NCBI RefSeq assembly: GCF_001509555.1
Contig: NZ_LMAS01000011.1
Location: 35,513 to 99,512 of the forward strand
Direction: 5' to 3'
Source: Bacillus sp. FJAT-29937
GTDB lineage: Bacteria; Bacillota; Bacilli; Bacillales; Cytobacillaceae
DNA: 64,000 nt
The position numbers and the translations under genes were made by a program. The notes under the pieces are model-generated. The model was not told where the DNA came from, did not search any database, and saw only the letters and a program-made list of their open reading frames with translations. Positions 42,014-50,670 of this stretch are shown one piece after another; positions within the stretch are counted from its first letter, which is position 1, and every line of letters begins with the position of its first letter.

Positions 42014-43045
42014 ATGTTAATCAAACCAAAAAAATTACAGCCCGGAGATCTTGTAGCAACAGTGAGTCCTTCATGGGGAGGGGCAGGAGATCCTGAGCTT
42101 AAATGGCGCTATGAGCAGGGTGTGAAAAGATTAGAGGAAGTGTTTGGTTTAAAGGTTGTTCCGATGCCTAATAGTTTAAAAGGGTCAGATTATTTATACC
42201 ATCATCCGGAGGCACGTGCAGAAGATTTAATGACTGCTTTTAAGGATAAGAGCATTAAAGGGATTTTTGCGAATATTGGCGGAGAAGACAGCATTCGCCT
42301 TCTTCCTTATATAGACTTTGATGTGATAAGAGCGAATCCAAAGATTTTCGTTGGGTATTCGGATGTGACGATTTCACATTTGTTCTGTCATAAGGCGGGG
42401 CTATCCTCCTATTACGGTCCTGCGGTATTAACGGATTTTGCTGAGAATGTAGAAATGGATCCATATACTATAGAAATGGTCAAACGAATCCTCTTTTCAA
42501 ATGAAGTAATTGGAGAAATTGAGCCAGCGGAAAATTGGACTAGTGAGCGTTTGGAATGGGCGGAATCAAATAGAAACAAGCGGCGTAAAATGCAGCCGAA
42601 TTCTGGTTATGAAGTCCTTCAGGGGAAAGGTGTAGTTCAGGGGCGTCTAATTGGCGGTTGTATGGAAGTATTGGAGTTTGCGAAAGGGACTGCCATTTGG
42701 CCGGACCAGAAATACTGGGATAATAGCATTCTATTTTTTGAAACATCAGAAGATAAGCCAGATCCGGCTTTAATTAGGTATTGGCTGCGCAACTATGCTG
42801 CACAAGGCATTTTGCAAAGGGCAAATGGGATTGTTTTCGGGAAGCCACAAGATGAAACCTATTACGAGGAATATAAGATTGAGATTCTTAAAGTCATGAA
42901 AGAAACTAAATTAGAGCATGTGCCGATTCTCTACAACATGAATTTTGGGCATACAGAACCAAAGTTTATTTTGCCATATGGTGCGATGGCGGAGATTCAT
43001 TGTGAAAAGGGAACCTTTGCTTTATTGGAAAGCGGAGCTGAGTAA
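42014..43045 (+). CDS. S66-family peptidase (LD-carboxypeptidase/MccF-like)
   Basis: 343 aa. Nucleophile motif GYSDVT (Ser), Glu in FFETSEDKPDP, His in NFGHTEPKF form the Ser-Glu-His triad of the family. N-terminal LQPGDLVATVSPSWGG and GIFANIGGEDSIRLLPYIDF are typical. Members either trim tetrapeptide stem peptides (LdcA) or cleave peptide-nucleotide antibiotics (MccF); the long insertion around 175-200 fits the MccF-like branch common in Bacilli. Cytoplasmic, no signal peptide. ATG 42014 has GGAAAGTAGG upstream; a terminator follows. Confidence 0.88.
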   Translation: MLIKPKKLQPGDLVATVSPSWGGAGDPELKWRYEQGVKRLEEVFGLKVVPMPNSLKGSDYLYHHPEARAEDLMTAFKDKSIKGIFANIGGEDSIRLLPYIDFDVIRANPKIFVGYSDVTISHLFCHKAGLSSYYGPAVLTDFAENVEMDPYTIEMVKRILFSNEVIGEIEPAENWTSERLEWAESNRNKRRKMQPNSGYEVLQGKGVVQGRLIGGCMEVLEFAKGTAIWPDQKYWDNSILFFETSEDKPDPALIRYWLRNYAAQGILQRANGIVFGKPQDETYYEEYKIEILKVMKETKLEHVPILYNMNFGHTEPKFILPYGAMAEIHCEKGTFALLESGAE

Positions 43046-43050
43046 AAAAG

Positions 43051-43090
43051 ACCTCTTTGAGATTCATCCAATCTCAAAGGGGTTATTTTT
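43051..43090 (+). terminator. Rho-independent terminator
   Basis: ACCTCTTTGAGATT / AATCTCAAAGGGGT, then TATTTTTT. The following 240 bases before the next gene are AT-rich and show no clear promoter. Confidence 0.88.
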
Positions 43091-43329
43091 TATCAAGGAA
43101 AATTTCGTTTGTCTAAAAATAAAGCCGAAGATTGTACAAAAATAACTTGCTCTATTATTTTATAAAATTTATAATTGTCTTAACACACGGACTTTTCTAT
43201 AAATTATCCTAAATAAAATCCAAAGCAAAACATGACGAATATTACATACATCTTAGTTGCTAGTTTATTTAATAAATAGAATAGGGTAATAGAAAAGCGA
43301 GGGTGGAACATTCTTAGGGGGGTCATACA

Positions 43330-44991
43330 ATGAGTAAGAAGAATTATATCTTTATTACCATGCTGCTAGTTCTCAGTATGTTTTTGGCAGCTTGCGGCGG
43401 CGACAAGAAAACAACCACCACAGAAACAGCAACAGGCAATGACAAGAAGGAAGAAAAGGCAGAGAAGTCTGATGTGCCACAGAACTTAAGAATAAATATT
43501 AATACGGAACCACCTTCTTTACATCCTGGTTTAGCGAAGGACACGACTTCTGGTGCAGTATTGCTTCAAACATTCGAAGGTTTAACACGTATTAATCAAG
43601 AAGGCAAGCCTGTAGAAGCAGCAGCAGAAAAAGTTGAAGTTTCAGAAGACCAAAAGGTTTATACATTTACAATTCGTGATGCAAAGTGGACGAATGGTGA
43701 TCCTGTAACTGCAAATGACTTTGAATATGCTTGGAAATGGGCTTTAGACCCGAATAATCAATCTGAGTATGCATACCAGCTTTATTATATTAAAGGTGCA
43801 GAAGCTGCAAATACTGCTGGCGGATCCCTAGATGAAGTTGGTGTTAAAGCGTTAGATGAGAAAACTCTTGAAGTTACATTAGAAAACCCGACTCCATATT
43901 TCACAGAGCTAACAGCGTTTTATACTTATTTCCCAATTAACAGCAAAGTAGCCGAAGCTAATCCAAATTGGGCTAATGATGCTGGTGAAAACTATACATC
44001 TAACGGACCTTTCGTTATGACTGAATGGGCTCATAGTGACAAAATCATCCTAGAAAAGAATGAGGATTATTGGGATGCTGGCGCTGGAAAACTAGAAAAA
44101 ATCGAAATGATCATGGTTAATGATCCTAATACAGAATTATCTATGTTTGATAATGGGGAGCTTGACTGGGCTGGATCGCCTACAGGTAATCTGCCAACAG
44201 ACGCTATGCAGGCTCTTAAAGATCAAGGGCGTTTAACTACTCAAGCTATTGCTGGTATCTACAACTACAAGTTCAATACAACAGTTGAACCTTTTAACAA
44301 CGTAAACATCCGTAAAGCTTTTGCTCATGCAATCAACCGTCAAGAAATCATTGACAACATTACTCAAGGTGAACAGCTTCCAGCGATGGCGATTGTGCCT
44401 CCATCTATGTTCCCTGAAAATGAAAAGGGTTACTTCCCTGACAACGATGTAGAAAAAGCAAAAGAATATTTACAAAAAGGCCTAGAAGAACTTGGCTATA
44501 GTGATGTATCTGAATTACCTGCTGTAACGCTTTCTTACAATACATCTGAAGCACATCAAAAGATTGCACAAGCGATCCAAGATATGTGGAAACAAAACCT
44601 AGGTGTTGAAGTTACGCTTGATAATGCGGAGTGGGCAGTATACTTAGATAAATTGCATTCACTTGATTACCAAGTTGGACGTTTAGGCTGGTTAGGTGAC
44701 TTTAACGATGCGATCAATTTCTTAGAAATGTACCGTGATGCTGATGGCGGTAACAACAATACAGGTTGGGAAAACAAAGAATTCAAGGACTTACTTGCTC
44801 AATCTGCTCTTGAAGGCGATGCTGCGAAGCGTCAACAATTATTAAAGGATGCAGAGGCTGTCTTTATGGATGAAATGGCAGTTGCTCCAATTTACTTCTA
44901 CACACTAAACTGGGTAAAAGTTGATCACTTAAAAGGTGTTCATGTATCTGGACTTGGTGATGTTCAATACAAGTGGGCTTATTTTGAATAA
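43330..44991 (+). CDS. Peptide ABC transporter substrate-binding lipoprotein (OppA-like)
   Basis: 553 aa, SBP family 5. Signal peptide with lipobox LAAC (Cys near residue 22), a Lys/Glu-rich linker, then NINTEPPSLHPGLAKDTTSG, VYTFTIRDAKWTNGDPVTAN, DFEYAWKWALDPNNQSEYAY and late GRLGWLGDFNDAINFLEMY. Captures oligopeptides outside the membrane. No permease or ATPase genes adjoin it, so it is an orphan that may serve a transporter elsewhere (possibly the one at the left edge). AGGGGGG precedes ATG 43330. Confidence 0.92.
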   Translation: MSKKNYIFITMLLVLSMFLAACGGDKKTTTTETATGNDKKEEKAEKSDVPQNLRININTEPPSLHPGLAKDTTSGAVLLQTFEGLTRINQEGKPVEAAAEKVEVSEDQKVYTFTIRDAKWTNGDPVTANDFEYAWKWALDPNNQSEYAYQLYYIKGAEAANTAGGSLDEVGVKALDEKTLEVTLENPTPYFTELTAFYTYFPINSKVAEANPNWANDAGENYTSNGPFVMTEWAHSDKIILEKNEDYWDAGAGKLEKIEMIMVNDPNTELSMFDNGELDWAGSPTGNLPTDAMQALKDQGRLTTQAIAGIYNYKFNTTVEPFNNVNIRKAFAHAINRQEIIDNITQGEQLPAMAIVPPSMFPENEKGYFPDNDVEKAKEYLQKGLEELGYSDVSELPAVTLSYNTSEAHQKIAQAIQDMWKQNLGVEVTLDNAEWAVYLDKLHSLDYQVGRLGWLGDFNDAINFLEMYRDADGGNNNTGWENKEFKDLLAQSALEGDAAKRQQLLKDAEAVFMDEMAVAPIYFYTLNWVKVDHLKGVHVSGLGDVQYKWAYFE

Positions 44992-45007
44992 GTTTGTTTA
45001 AGGGAAG

Positions 45008-45049
45008 AAGGATTACTTTGTCAAATATATTTGGCAAAGTAGTCCTTTT
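45008..45049 (+). terminator. Rho-independent terminator of the OppA-like gene
   Basis: AAGGATTACTTTGTCAAA pairs with TTGGCAAAGTAGTCCTTTT, long stem and T-rich tail. Confidence 0.88.
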
Positions 45050-45161
45050 CTACATAGGAGAAACTATTTGTCTTTTAAAGCAGTCCAGGCCTCAGCCTTA
45101 TCCTGATAATATGAGGTCGCAAGTTCCACTCTTGAAAAAATTAATTAAAAGGAGTCTTCTT

Positions 45162-46523
45162 ATGTTTATCCAAAAACTCATTGATTGTCTAGGTAAAGAG
45201 AAAGTAAGCCAAAGTGAAACAGAGCTGTTCCGTCATAGCCATGATGAATCATTTCATACACCAGTAGAGCCCGATGTAGTTTGCTTTCCGAAGAGCCGTG
45301 AAGATGTTGAGGCCATTATTGGGATAGCCCGCGAGCATAAAATCCCTGTTACCCCTTATGGAGCTGGGTCTGGACTTGAAGGTCAAGCGATCCCTATCAA
45401 AAAGGGGATTTCTATTAACTTTAGCAACATGAATCAGGTCATTCACTTTTCCCCAGAGGATTTATTGGTTACCGTTCAACCGGGAATCACGCGTTTGGAA
45501 TTAAATAAAGTGGTAAACCGGCATGGATTAATGTTTCCAATTGATCCAGGAGCGGATGCGTCCATTGGCGGGATGGTTGCAAATAATGCGAGTGGGACAA
45601 CGGCAGTCCGTTATGGTTCAATGCGTGATCAGCTGCTGGATTTAGAGGTTGTCTTGGCTGATGGAACCGTCATTCACACGGGATCTCATGCGAAAAAGTC
45701 ATCTTCTGGCTATCATTTGACAGGACTCTTTGCGGGTTCTGAGGGAACGTTAGGCATCGTCACGGAAATCACTTTAAGGCTCCACGGAATTCCAGAACAC
45801 TCATTGGCTGCCCGCTGTACATTTGACACACCCGAGGAATGTGCGGAAGCGGCAAAAACAGTTTTACTTAGCGGGATTCCGGTCATGCGTATGGAGCTGG
45901 TGGATGCAGAAAGTATTTCTCAGGTCAATGCATATGGTGGCTATCAATTCCCGGTTAGCCATTCTTTATTTTTTGAATTCGCCGGCACCAAGGGAGCGGT
46001 GGAGGAAGAGGCGAAGATAACGGAACAATTAATGCGTGACCTCGGCTGTGGAAATTGGGAAGCGGCAAGCGGATCGAAGGAACGGATGGAGCTTTGGAAG
46101 GCTCGGCATGAAATGGCCTATGCATACCAGCATATTAAGGGTATGGCCACTACGGGAGCGGATGTCTGCGTACCCATTTCACGGCTGCCAGAGCTTGTCG
46201 TGTATGCTAGACAGCTAATCGATGAAAGTGGGTTAACCGGAGGTGTCTTGGGACATGTGGGGGATGGAAACTTCCATACGATGGTTATTTATGATCCGAA
46301 GGTGCCTGGTGAAAAGGAAAAAGCTGAATATACGAATGAAGCACTTGCCTTAAAAGCTATTGAGGTTGGCGGCACTTGTACAGGGGAACACGGTGTAGGG
46401 CTTGGGAAGATGAAATTTCAAGAAGCTGAGCACGGGAATGCGGTTATTATTATGAAACAGATGAAGAAAATGCTTGATCCAGATGGTTTGTTCAATCCAG
46501 GGAAGATATTCTTTTTTGATTGA
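45162..46523 (+). CDS. FAD-linked oxidase, glycolate oxidase GlcD/D-lactate dehydrogenase-like
   Basis: 453 aa. FAD-binding type 4 domain: VTPYGAGSGLEGQAIPIKKG, DPGADASIGGMVANNASGTT, GSEGTLGIVTEITLRL; C-terminal oxidase domain with HVGDGNFHTMVIYDP and CTGEHGVGLGKMKFQ. Oxidises 2-hydroxy acids such as glycolate or D-lactate; the GlcE/GlcF partners are not adjacent, so a single-subunit D-lactate dehydrogenase-type enzyme is plausible. ATG 45162 (AAAAGGAG upstream) is the start; the frame runs back to 44994 but that part overlaps a terminator. Confidence 0.9.
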   Translation: MFIQKLIDCLGKEKVSQSETELFRHSHDESFHTPVEPDVVCFPKSREDVEAIIGIAREHKIPVTPYGAGSGLEGQAIPIKKGISINFSNMNQVIHFSPEDLLVTVQPGITRLELNKVVNRHGLMFPIDPGADASIGGMVANNASGTTAVRYGSMRDQLLDLEVVLADGTVIHTGSHAKKSSSGYHLTGLFAGSEGTLGIVTEITLRLHGIPEHSLAARCTFDTPEECAEAAKTVLLSGIPVMRMELVDAESISQVNAYGGYQFPVSHSLFFEFAGTKGAVEEEAKITEQLMRDLGCGNWEAASGSKERMELWKARHEMAYAYQHIKGMATTGADVCVPISRLPELVVYARQLIDESGLTGGVLGHVGDGNFHTMVIYDPKVPGEKEKAEYTNEALALKAIEVGGTCTGEHGVGLGKMKFQEAEHGNAVIIMKQMKKMLDPDGLFNPGKIFFFD

Positions 46524-46675
46524 ATACAGAGACCGTTGGAGAGTTTGAACTTAGCTGGGCAAAGTGTCAGGATGGAAATTTCGCCGGTGAAAAAGGTTTA
46601 AAAAGTCCGAGCAAAAGTAAAAAGGTCAAGCAACTTATCAACTGGATTAAAAAGTCCTTTAGTTTTTCTAAATAG
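46520..46675 (+). CDS. Possible 51-codon ORF overlapping the oxidase stop
   Basis: TTG start overlapping the TGA of the preceding gene; reads NTETVGEFELSWAKCQDGNF then AGEKGLKSPSKSKKVKQLIN and a Trp/Lys-rich end. No ribosome site seen. It could be the tail of a lost gene or chance; not recognised. Confidence 0.22.
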   Translation: MNTETVGEFELSWAKCQDGNFAGEKGLKSPSKSKKVKQLINWIKKSFSFSK

Positions 46676-46716
46676 AAAAAACCTCTGCATAGATCTCGGA
46701 AGTCTAAGTAGAGGTT
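46676..46716 (-). terminator. Terminator, better on the minus strand
   Basis: AACCTCT / AGAGGTT outer and TAGA / TCTA inner pairing; on the minus strand it is followed by six T, right after the end of the minus-strand gene at 46718. Confidence 0.78.
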
Positions 46717-46717
46717 C

Positions 46718-47272
46718 TTATTCGTCTTTCTCAATACTTACATTTACCTTTTTTAATCGGTCAGTTACTAGGGGGACGACCATTTGGAAATAGGCATTTG
46801 CTTTAAATTTCAATTGATTTCCGTCTATAAATAAGAATTCATATTCAGGAAAATCCCCTTTCTCTCCCTTATAATAAATCACTTTTTCCACCTCGCTCCA
46901 TGAATAGGAAAGGTCCTGTTTAGAAAAGAGAGTTCTGTATGATAGGCCATCCTCTGAAATTAATTTAAAAGATTGGGATGCCATCCAAAAGGGAATGATA
47001 CTCAAGCAGACAAATACGAAACTTAATATAATCGAAAATTTCCGGATATCGAATATAGAAATAATCATTGCAGCAATAATTAATAAAAATAACCCGATCC
47101 CATAAACAATGTAATTTTCTCCGGGTACAAAAACAACCTGGTAAATTCCTTTCGTGTAATATACACTATCTGCTATTGTCTGCGGGGCAAAGATGAGGAG
47201 AAATGGAGATGAAACAGCAATACATATTCCAATGGCCAAAAAAACATGCTTAGGCTGATAATTTTTTTCCAA
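46718..47272 (-). CDS. Hypothetical membrane protein with PH-like C-terminal domain
   Basis: 184 aa. Three hydrophobic segments (about 9-30, 55-73, 80-98), then a soluble part (105-184) with beta-rich pattern LISEDGLSYRTLFSKQDLSY, WSEVEKVIYYKGEKG that resembles bacterial PH-like/YcxB domains. Not firmly recognised. GGAGGAT precedes ATG 47272. Function unknown. Confidence 0.6.
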   Translation of the reverse strand: MEKNYQPKHVFLAIGICIAVSSPFLLIFAPQTIADSVYYTKGIYQVVFVPGENYIVYGIGLFLLIIAAMIISIFDIRKFSIILSFVFVCLSIIPFWMASQSFKLISEDGLSYRTLFSKQDLSYSWSEVEKVIYYKGEKGDFPEYEFLFIDGNQLKFKANAYFQMVVPLVTDRLKKVNVSIEKDE

Positions 47273-47443
47273 TTCATATCCTCCTTAAGATTATTAATCT
47301 TTTAATTTATTATTAATATCCATTTTAGTAAATTTTTTCAATATGTTCAATCTTGTTATAATGACGGCCAACGTTAAATTTGATATTGAAAAGTGGAACC
47401 ATTTTCTAAAACTCCCGTCTAAATTTATGGAGGGATAAATACA

Positions 47444-47854
47444 ATGAAAAAACTAAAAAGTTTGTGGATTCTTTTTCTCATCATGTTCACTGGTTGTTCT
47501 GGACAAGAAGAACAATTAACAAGGATTGATGTTCAAAAAGTGAATGAAGAAGGAATGTACGAAGAGGAGATCATTATTTCAGATAAAGAAACGATCAATC
47601 TACTAAGGAATTCTTTTGAAAAAGTGAAATGGGAACCCAACACAAAAGCTGAAATGTCGAGAAAAGAGGATGTATTGGCTATATTATTCTATACCTATGA
47701 TGAGAATATGCCTGAAAGACTTTATGAATATAGAATTTGGTTTAATCCTAATGAGACTTCCACAATTATCAGTAATAATGATATAGAAGGTTATGGTACC
47801 TTAGATGATAAACATTCAAAAATAATAAAGAACGTTTTTCTTAGTAAAGACTAA
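47444..47854 (+). CDS. Small predicted lipoprotein of unknown function
   Basis: 136 aa. Signal peptide LKSLWILFLIMFTGC with lipobox FTGC, then a soluble domain of about 115 residues (LTRIDVQKVNEEGMYEEEII, LLRNSFEKVKWEPNTKAEMS). This looks like the small secreted Bacillus lipoproteins that bear a two-layer alpha/beta domain, but no family is asserted. GGAGGG precedes ATG 47444; a terminator follows. Confidence 0.65.
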   Translation: MKKLKSLWILFLIMFTGCSGQEEQLTRIDVQKVNEEGMYEEEIIISDKETINLLRNSFEKVKWEPNTKAEMSRKEDVLAILFYTYDENMPERLYEYRIWFNPNETSTIISNNDIEGYGTLDDKHSKIIKNVFLSKD

Positions 47855-47872
47855 CGTTTTTAGACAATTTGC

Positions 47873-47908
47873 AGACCAAATCGTAAACTGATCTGGTCTT
47901 TTATTTTC
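47873..47908 (+). terminator. Rho-independent terminator
   Basis: AGACCA / TGGTCT outer stem plus ATC / GAT inner pairing, then TTTATTTT. Confidence 0.7.
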
Positions 47909-47954
47909 CTTTTGAAAAATAAAATTGGTAATAAGCCTATCGAACAATAATGTA

Positions 47955-48145
47955 ACTTGGCGGACACCAGATTCGCTATCTGTGACAAAACGGGTTAATT
48001 CCTATGCTTACGGACATAGGTTCCTCTGATATGGAGAAAAATAATGGTTTTCGTATGTTTTTTCGATAATAACGTCCTTCCTGTCCGCCAAGTCCCAAAT
48101 TAAGGTCATTTAGTGAAAATAACAGATTGTAAGTCCGCAAATCTC
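47955..48145. repeat. Intergenic repeat, family A copy 4 (inverted)
   Basis: GGCGGACACCAGATTCGCTA, ACGGGTTAATTCCTATGCTT and ACGGAC are the reverse complement of the right half of family-A copies 1 and 2. Further GTCCGCCAAG and GTCCGCAAAT motifs follow. It separates a terminator from the TetR-controlled promoter. Confidence 0.72.
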
Positions 48146-48176
48146 AAAAATAAAGCTTTTTAACAATAATATTGCA

Positions 48177-48218
48177 TTTAACTAATCCGATTAGTTAAAA
48201 TAGAAATATAATTAGTTA
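48177..48218 (+). promoter_or_regulatory. TetR-type operator of the MBL operon
   Basis: Perfect palindrome with 11-bp arms TTTAACTAATC / GATTAGTTAAA around one C (48177-48199), and an extra half-site ATTAGTTA at 48211-48218 overlapping a TATAAT (48207-48212). Located just upstream of the operon that encodes a TetR regulator. Confidence 0.75.
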
Positions 48219-48238
48219 CCGTGAAAGGTTGCGAAAAT

Positions 48239-48940
48239 ATGAAAATAACAAAAATGCATTCTGTTTACCAATTAGCTTTTATGCCGCAGTTATTTCCTGT
48301 AAATTGTTATTTAGTAGAAGAGGATACTAGTCTTACTCTTATTGATGCCGCCATGCCATATAGTGCAAAAAGCATCATCCAAGCGGCGAAGACGATAGGA
48401 AAGCCAATCACCAATATCATAATTACTCATGCTCATGCTGATCATGTAGGCGCATTAGATATGCTAAAAGCGAATTTACCGGAAGCACAAGTAAGCATTT
48501 CTTCCAGGGATTCACACCTATTGAGGGGAGACGCCACAATCCAACCCGACGAAAAAAACACCCCAATACGAGGAGGGGTTCCAAAAAATATTAAAACCCG
48601 CCCAGATATTTTGCTTCATGAAGGAGATCGGATTGGTTCGTTAGAGGTTATCCATTCGCCCGGCCATACACCTGGCTCTATCTCTCTTCTAGATATGAGA
48701 AATCAAAGTTTAATTGTTGGGGATGCATTCCAGACTAGAGGTGGGATGGCTGTTTCTGGAACGGTGAAGCCTTTCTTTCCTTTCCCGGCCATGGCAACTT
48801 GGGATAAGGAAACGGCGCTAATAAGTGCTGAAAAGTTAATCGGATTTGAACCAAGCTTGCTGGCTGCGGGACATGGAAAAATGATTAATCATCCAATTGA
48901 ATTGATGAAAAAGGCTATTAATCAAGCAGAAATGAAATAA
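48239..48940 (+). CDS. MBL-fold metallo-hydrolase
   Basis: 233 aa beta-lactamase-fold hydrolase. HAHADH (metal site, about residue 64), HSPGHTPGS (H after about residue 140), GDAFQTRGG (bridging Asp), AAGHGK (last His) give the full dinuclear metal site. Substrate unknown; not a classic beta-lactamase since there is no signal peptide. ATG 48239 is preferred to GTG 48221 (GAAAGG is 9 nt before the former). First gene of an operon with its own TetR regulator. Confidence 0.88.
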   Translation: MKITKMHSVYQLAFMPQLFPVNCYLVEEDTSLTLIDAAMPYSAKSIIQAAKTIGKPITNIIITHAHADHVGALDMLKANLPEAQVSISSRDSHLLRGDATIQPDEKNTPIRGGVPKNIKTRPDILLHEGDRIGSLEVIHSPGHTPGSISLLDMRNQSLIVGDAFQTRGGMAVSGTVKPFFPFPAMATWDKETALISAEKLIGFEPSLLAAGHGKMINHPIELMKKAINQAEMK

Positions 48941-48966
48941 AACGCAAGAGAATAGAGGTAACGAAG

Positions 48967-49569
48967 ATGACAGGTCGTATGAAAATAGATTTAGCTTTAA
49001 TTTTACTAAAAGCAACACAAATAATTGATGAACAGGGTATAGAGAAACTTTCTCTTGGTTTACTGGCAGAAGAACTGCAAATTCGTCCGCCGTCCTTATA
49101 CAACCATGTAAACGGATTAAATGATTTGAAACAAAGGTTAGCCATTCATGGAACGAGTAAGCTATATGACACATTGCTTCAAGCTGCCGCAGGGCGTTCA
49201 GGTGATGATGCCATTAAAGCCCTAAGTGAAGCATATATTCAGTTTGTCAGAAATCACCCTGGGCTTTATGAGGCAACTTCGAGATTTTCTGATCTAGAAG
49301 ATAAGGAATTACAGGAAGCGCAGGAGTCCATTGTCCGTCTTGCTGTCCAAGTATTGCAAGTGTATAACCTGGATGAAGAGCAGGCTATTCATATGGTCAG
49401 GGGGTTCAGAAGTATTTTGCATGGATTTGCTTCGATTGAACAAATGGGTGGCTTTGGGCTTCCCTATGATACGGATAAAAGTTTGTCGATGCTGATCAAC
49501 ACATTTATTAAGGGTCTTCGTTCTTATGAAAATGAGAAGGTGAATGGTAATGCTTTTAGAGAGTATTAA
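48967..49569 (+). CDS. TetR-family regulator (WHG-domain type)
   Basis: 200 aa. N-terminal HTH: KATQIIDEQGIEKLSLGLLA, EELQIRPPSLYNHVNGLNDL. The ligand domain carries the VRGFRSILHGFASIEQMGGF stretch typical of TetR proteins with a WHG domain. It probably binds the palindrome at 48177 and represses the operon, including itself. AGAGGTAAC precedes ATG 48967. The 3' end overlaps the next gene. Confidence 0.9.
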   Translation: MTGRMKIDLALILLKATQIIDEQGIEKLSLGLLAEELQIRPPSLYNHVNGLNDLKQRLAIHGTSKLYDTLLQAAAGRSGDDAIKALSEAYIQFVRNHPGLYEATSRFSDLEDKELQEAQESIVRLAVQVLQVYNLDEEQAIHMVRGFRSILHGFASIEQMGGFGLPYDTDKSLSMLINTFIKGLRSYENEKVNGNAFREY

Positions 49570-49894
49570 GGTAGTAAACGTCATCCTGCGTTTTTTGCTG
49601 GAGCTTATTGGTCTGACTGTTTATGGATATTGGGGATACAAAATGGGGATGACTGCCATTATGAGGTGGGGGTTTGCAGCTGGGATTCCTTTTATGATTG
49701 CGGTTGTGTGGGGGTTATTTGGGTCGCCAAAAGCAATTTTTCAGCTTTCGGGACTCCCTCTTTTATTGTTAGAAATATGCATCTTTCTTTTGCCCGTCGC
49801 CCTGCTAATTAATCTAGGAAAGGTTCAAATAGCTTGGTTTTATGGGATAATAGTGATTGTAAACCGTACTTTAATGAATGTTTGGGAGCAATAA
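49550..49894 (+). CDS. yrdB: YrdB family protein (DUF2568)
   Basis: 114-aa membrane protein with four helices: LRFLLELIGLTVYGYWGYKM, MRWGFAAGIPFMIAVVWGLF, then GSPKAIFQLSGLPLLLLEIC. The LRFLLEL...GYWG and WG.FGSPKA motifs are family marks. Function unknown. ATG 49550 (AAGG 9 nt upstream) is taken over ATG 49544; it overlaps the TetR gene by 20 nt. Confidence 0.85.
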   Translation: MLLESIKVVNVILRFLLELIGLTVYGYWGYKMGMTAIMRWGFAAGIPFMIAVVWGLFGSPKAIFQLSGLPLLLLEICIFLLPVALLINLGKVQIAWFYGIIVIVNRTLMNVWEQ

Positions 49895-49930
49895 TAGGTA
49901 TTTAATTCAGGATAAAGTAGGTGGATTATA

Positions 49931-50602
49931 ATGGCTAAAACAATCGTTGAAAAACTAAATCTAACAAAATATAAAAAAGCAGCTGTTTTGGGATTGCCTG
50001 AGGGTGCAGATTACCTGGCGGAGTTAACCAATTATGATACAGAGCTTACGAACAGTCCTTATGACCTGATATTTGCCTTCGTGCTAGAGATGGAGTCTTT
50101 AAAGGGTCTTGTGGATAAAGTGATTGCGAAAAATGATTTAAATGAAAATGGATATATCTTTTTGGCTTATCCGAAGAAGGGGAATAAAGTTTACCCTACC
50201 TTTATTCACCGCGATGATTTATTAGGCGGGTTAGGTGCGGATGAGGATGGTTACATCGGTGCAAGCAATCTTAAATTTGCTCGTATGGTAGGACTGGATG
50301 ATGTCTTTACAGTTGTGGGTCTAAAATTTGATGCTAAAAGTAAAGAAAGCACTTCTACAAAACCAAGCCAATGTGTGGATGATTATATAGAAATGATTCC
50401 AGATGTAGAGAAAGACTTGAAGGATACACCAGAATTGCTTGCAATCTATCAATCGCTAACACCAGGGTATCGAAAAGATTGGGCTCGCTATGTGTACAGC
50501 GCCAAACAAGAGGCAACAAAAGCAAAAAGGCGTGATGAAATGAAAATGATTCTAGCAGCGGGCTACAAAACTAGGGATTTGTATCGCAGAGACCTTAAGT
50601 AA
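49931..50602 (+). CDS. YdeI/OmpD-associated-type protein
   Basis: 223 aa. N-terminal part (1-130) of unknown fold; C-terminal OmdA-type helical motif from about 165: LAIYQSLTPGYRKDWARYVY, SAKQEATKAKRRDEMKMILA, AGYKTRDLYRRD. Cytoplasmic. The family is often linked with TetR-type stress loci but has no proven activity. TAGGTGG lies upstream of ATG 49931, 36 nt after yrdB, so it is probably in the same operon. Confidence 0.8.
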   Translation: MAKTIVEKLNLTKYKKAAVLGLPEGADYLAELTNYDTELTNSPYDLIFAFVLEMESLKGLVDKVIAKNDLNENGYIFLAYPKKGNKVYPTFIHRDDLLGGLGADEDGYIGASNLKFARMVGLDDVFTVVGLKFDAKSKESTSTKPSQCVDDYIEMIPDVEKDLKDTPELLAIYQSLTPGYRKDWARYVYSAKQEATKAKRRDEMKMILAAGYKTRDLYRRDLK

Positions 50603-50603
50603 C

Positions 50604-50648
50604 AAAAAGACGTTCATTAAGTAAAACTTACTTGATAAACGTCTTTTC
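50604..50648. terminator. Terminator between convergent genes
   Basis: AAAAAGACGTT...AACGTCTTTT with inner AGTAA / TTACT pairing; suitable on both strands. Confidence 0.88.
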
Positions 50649-50670
50649 AGCTTTCATATTGCCTTAAAAA

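Noticed and set aside
43290..43325. AGCGAGGGTGGAAC resembles the T-box antiterminator core before the OppA-like gene.
   Set aside because: The GG-ACCGCG continuation, terminator and specifier stem are missing; the upstream sequence is AT-rich without stems.
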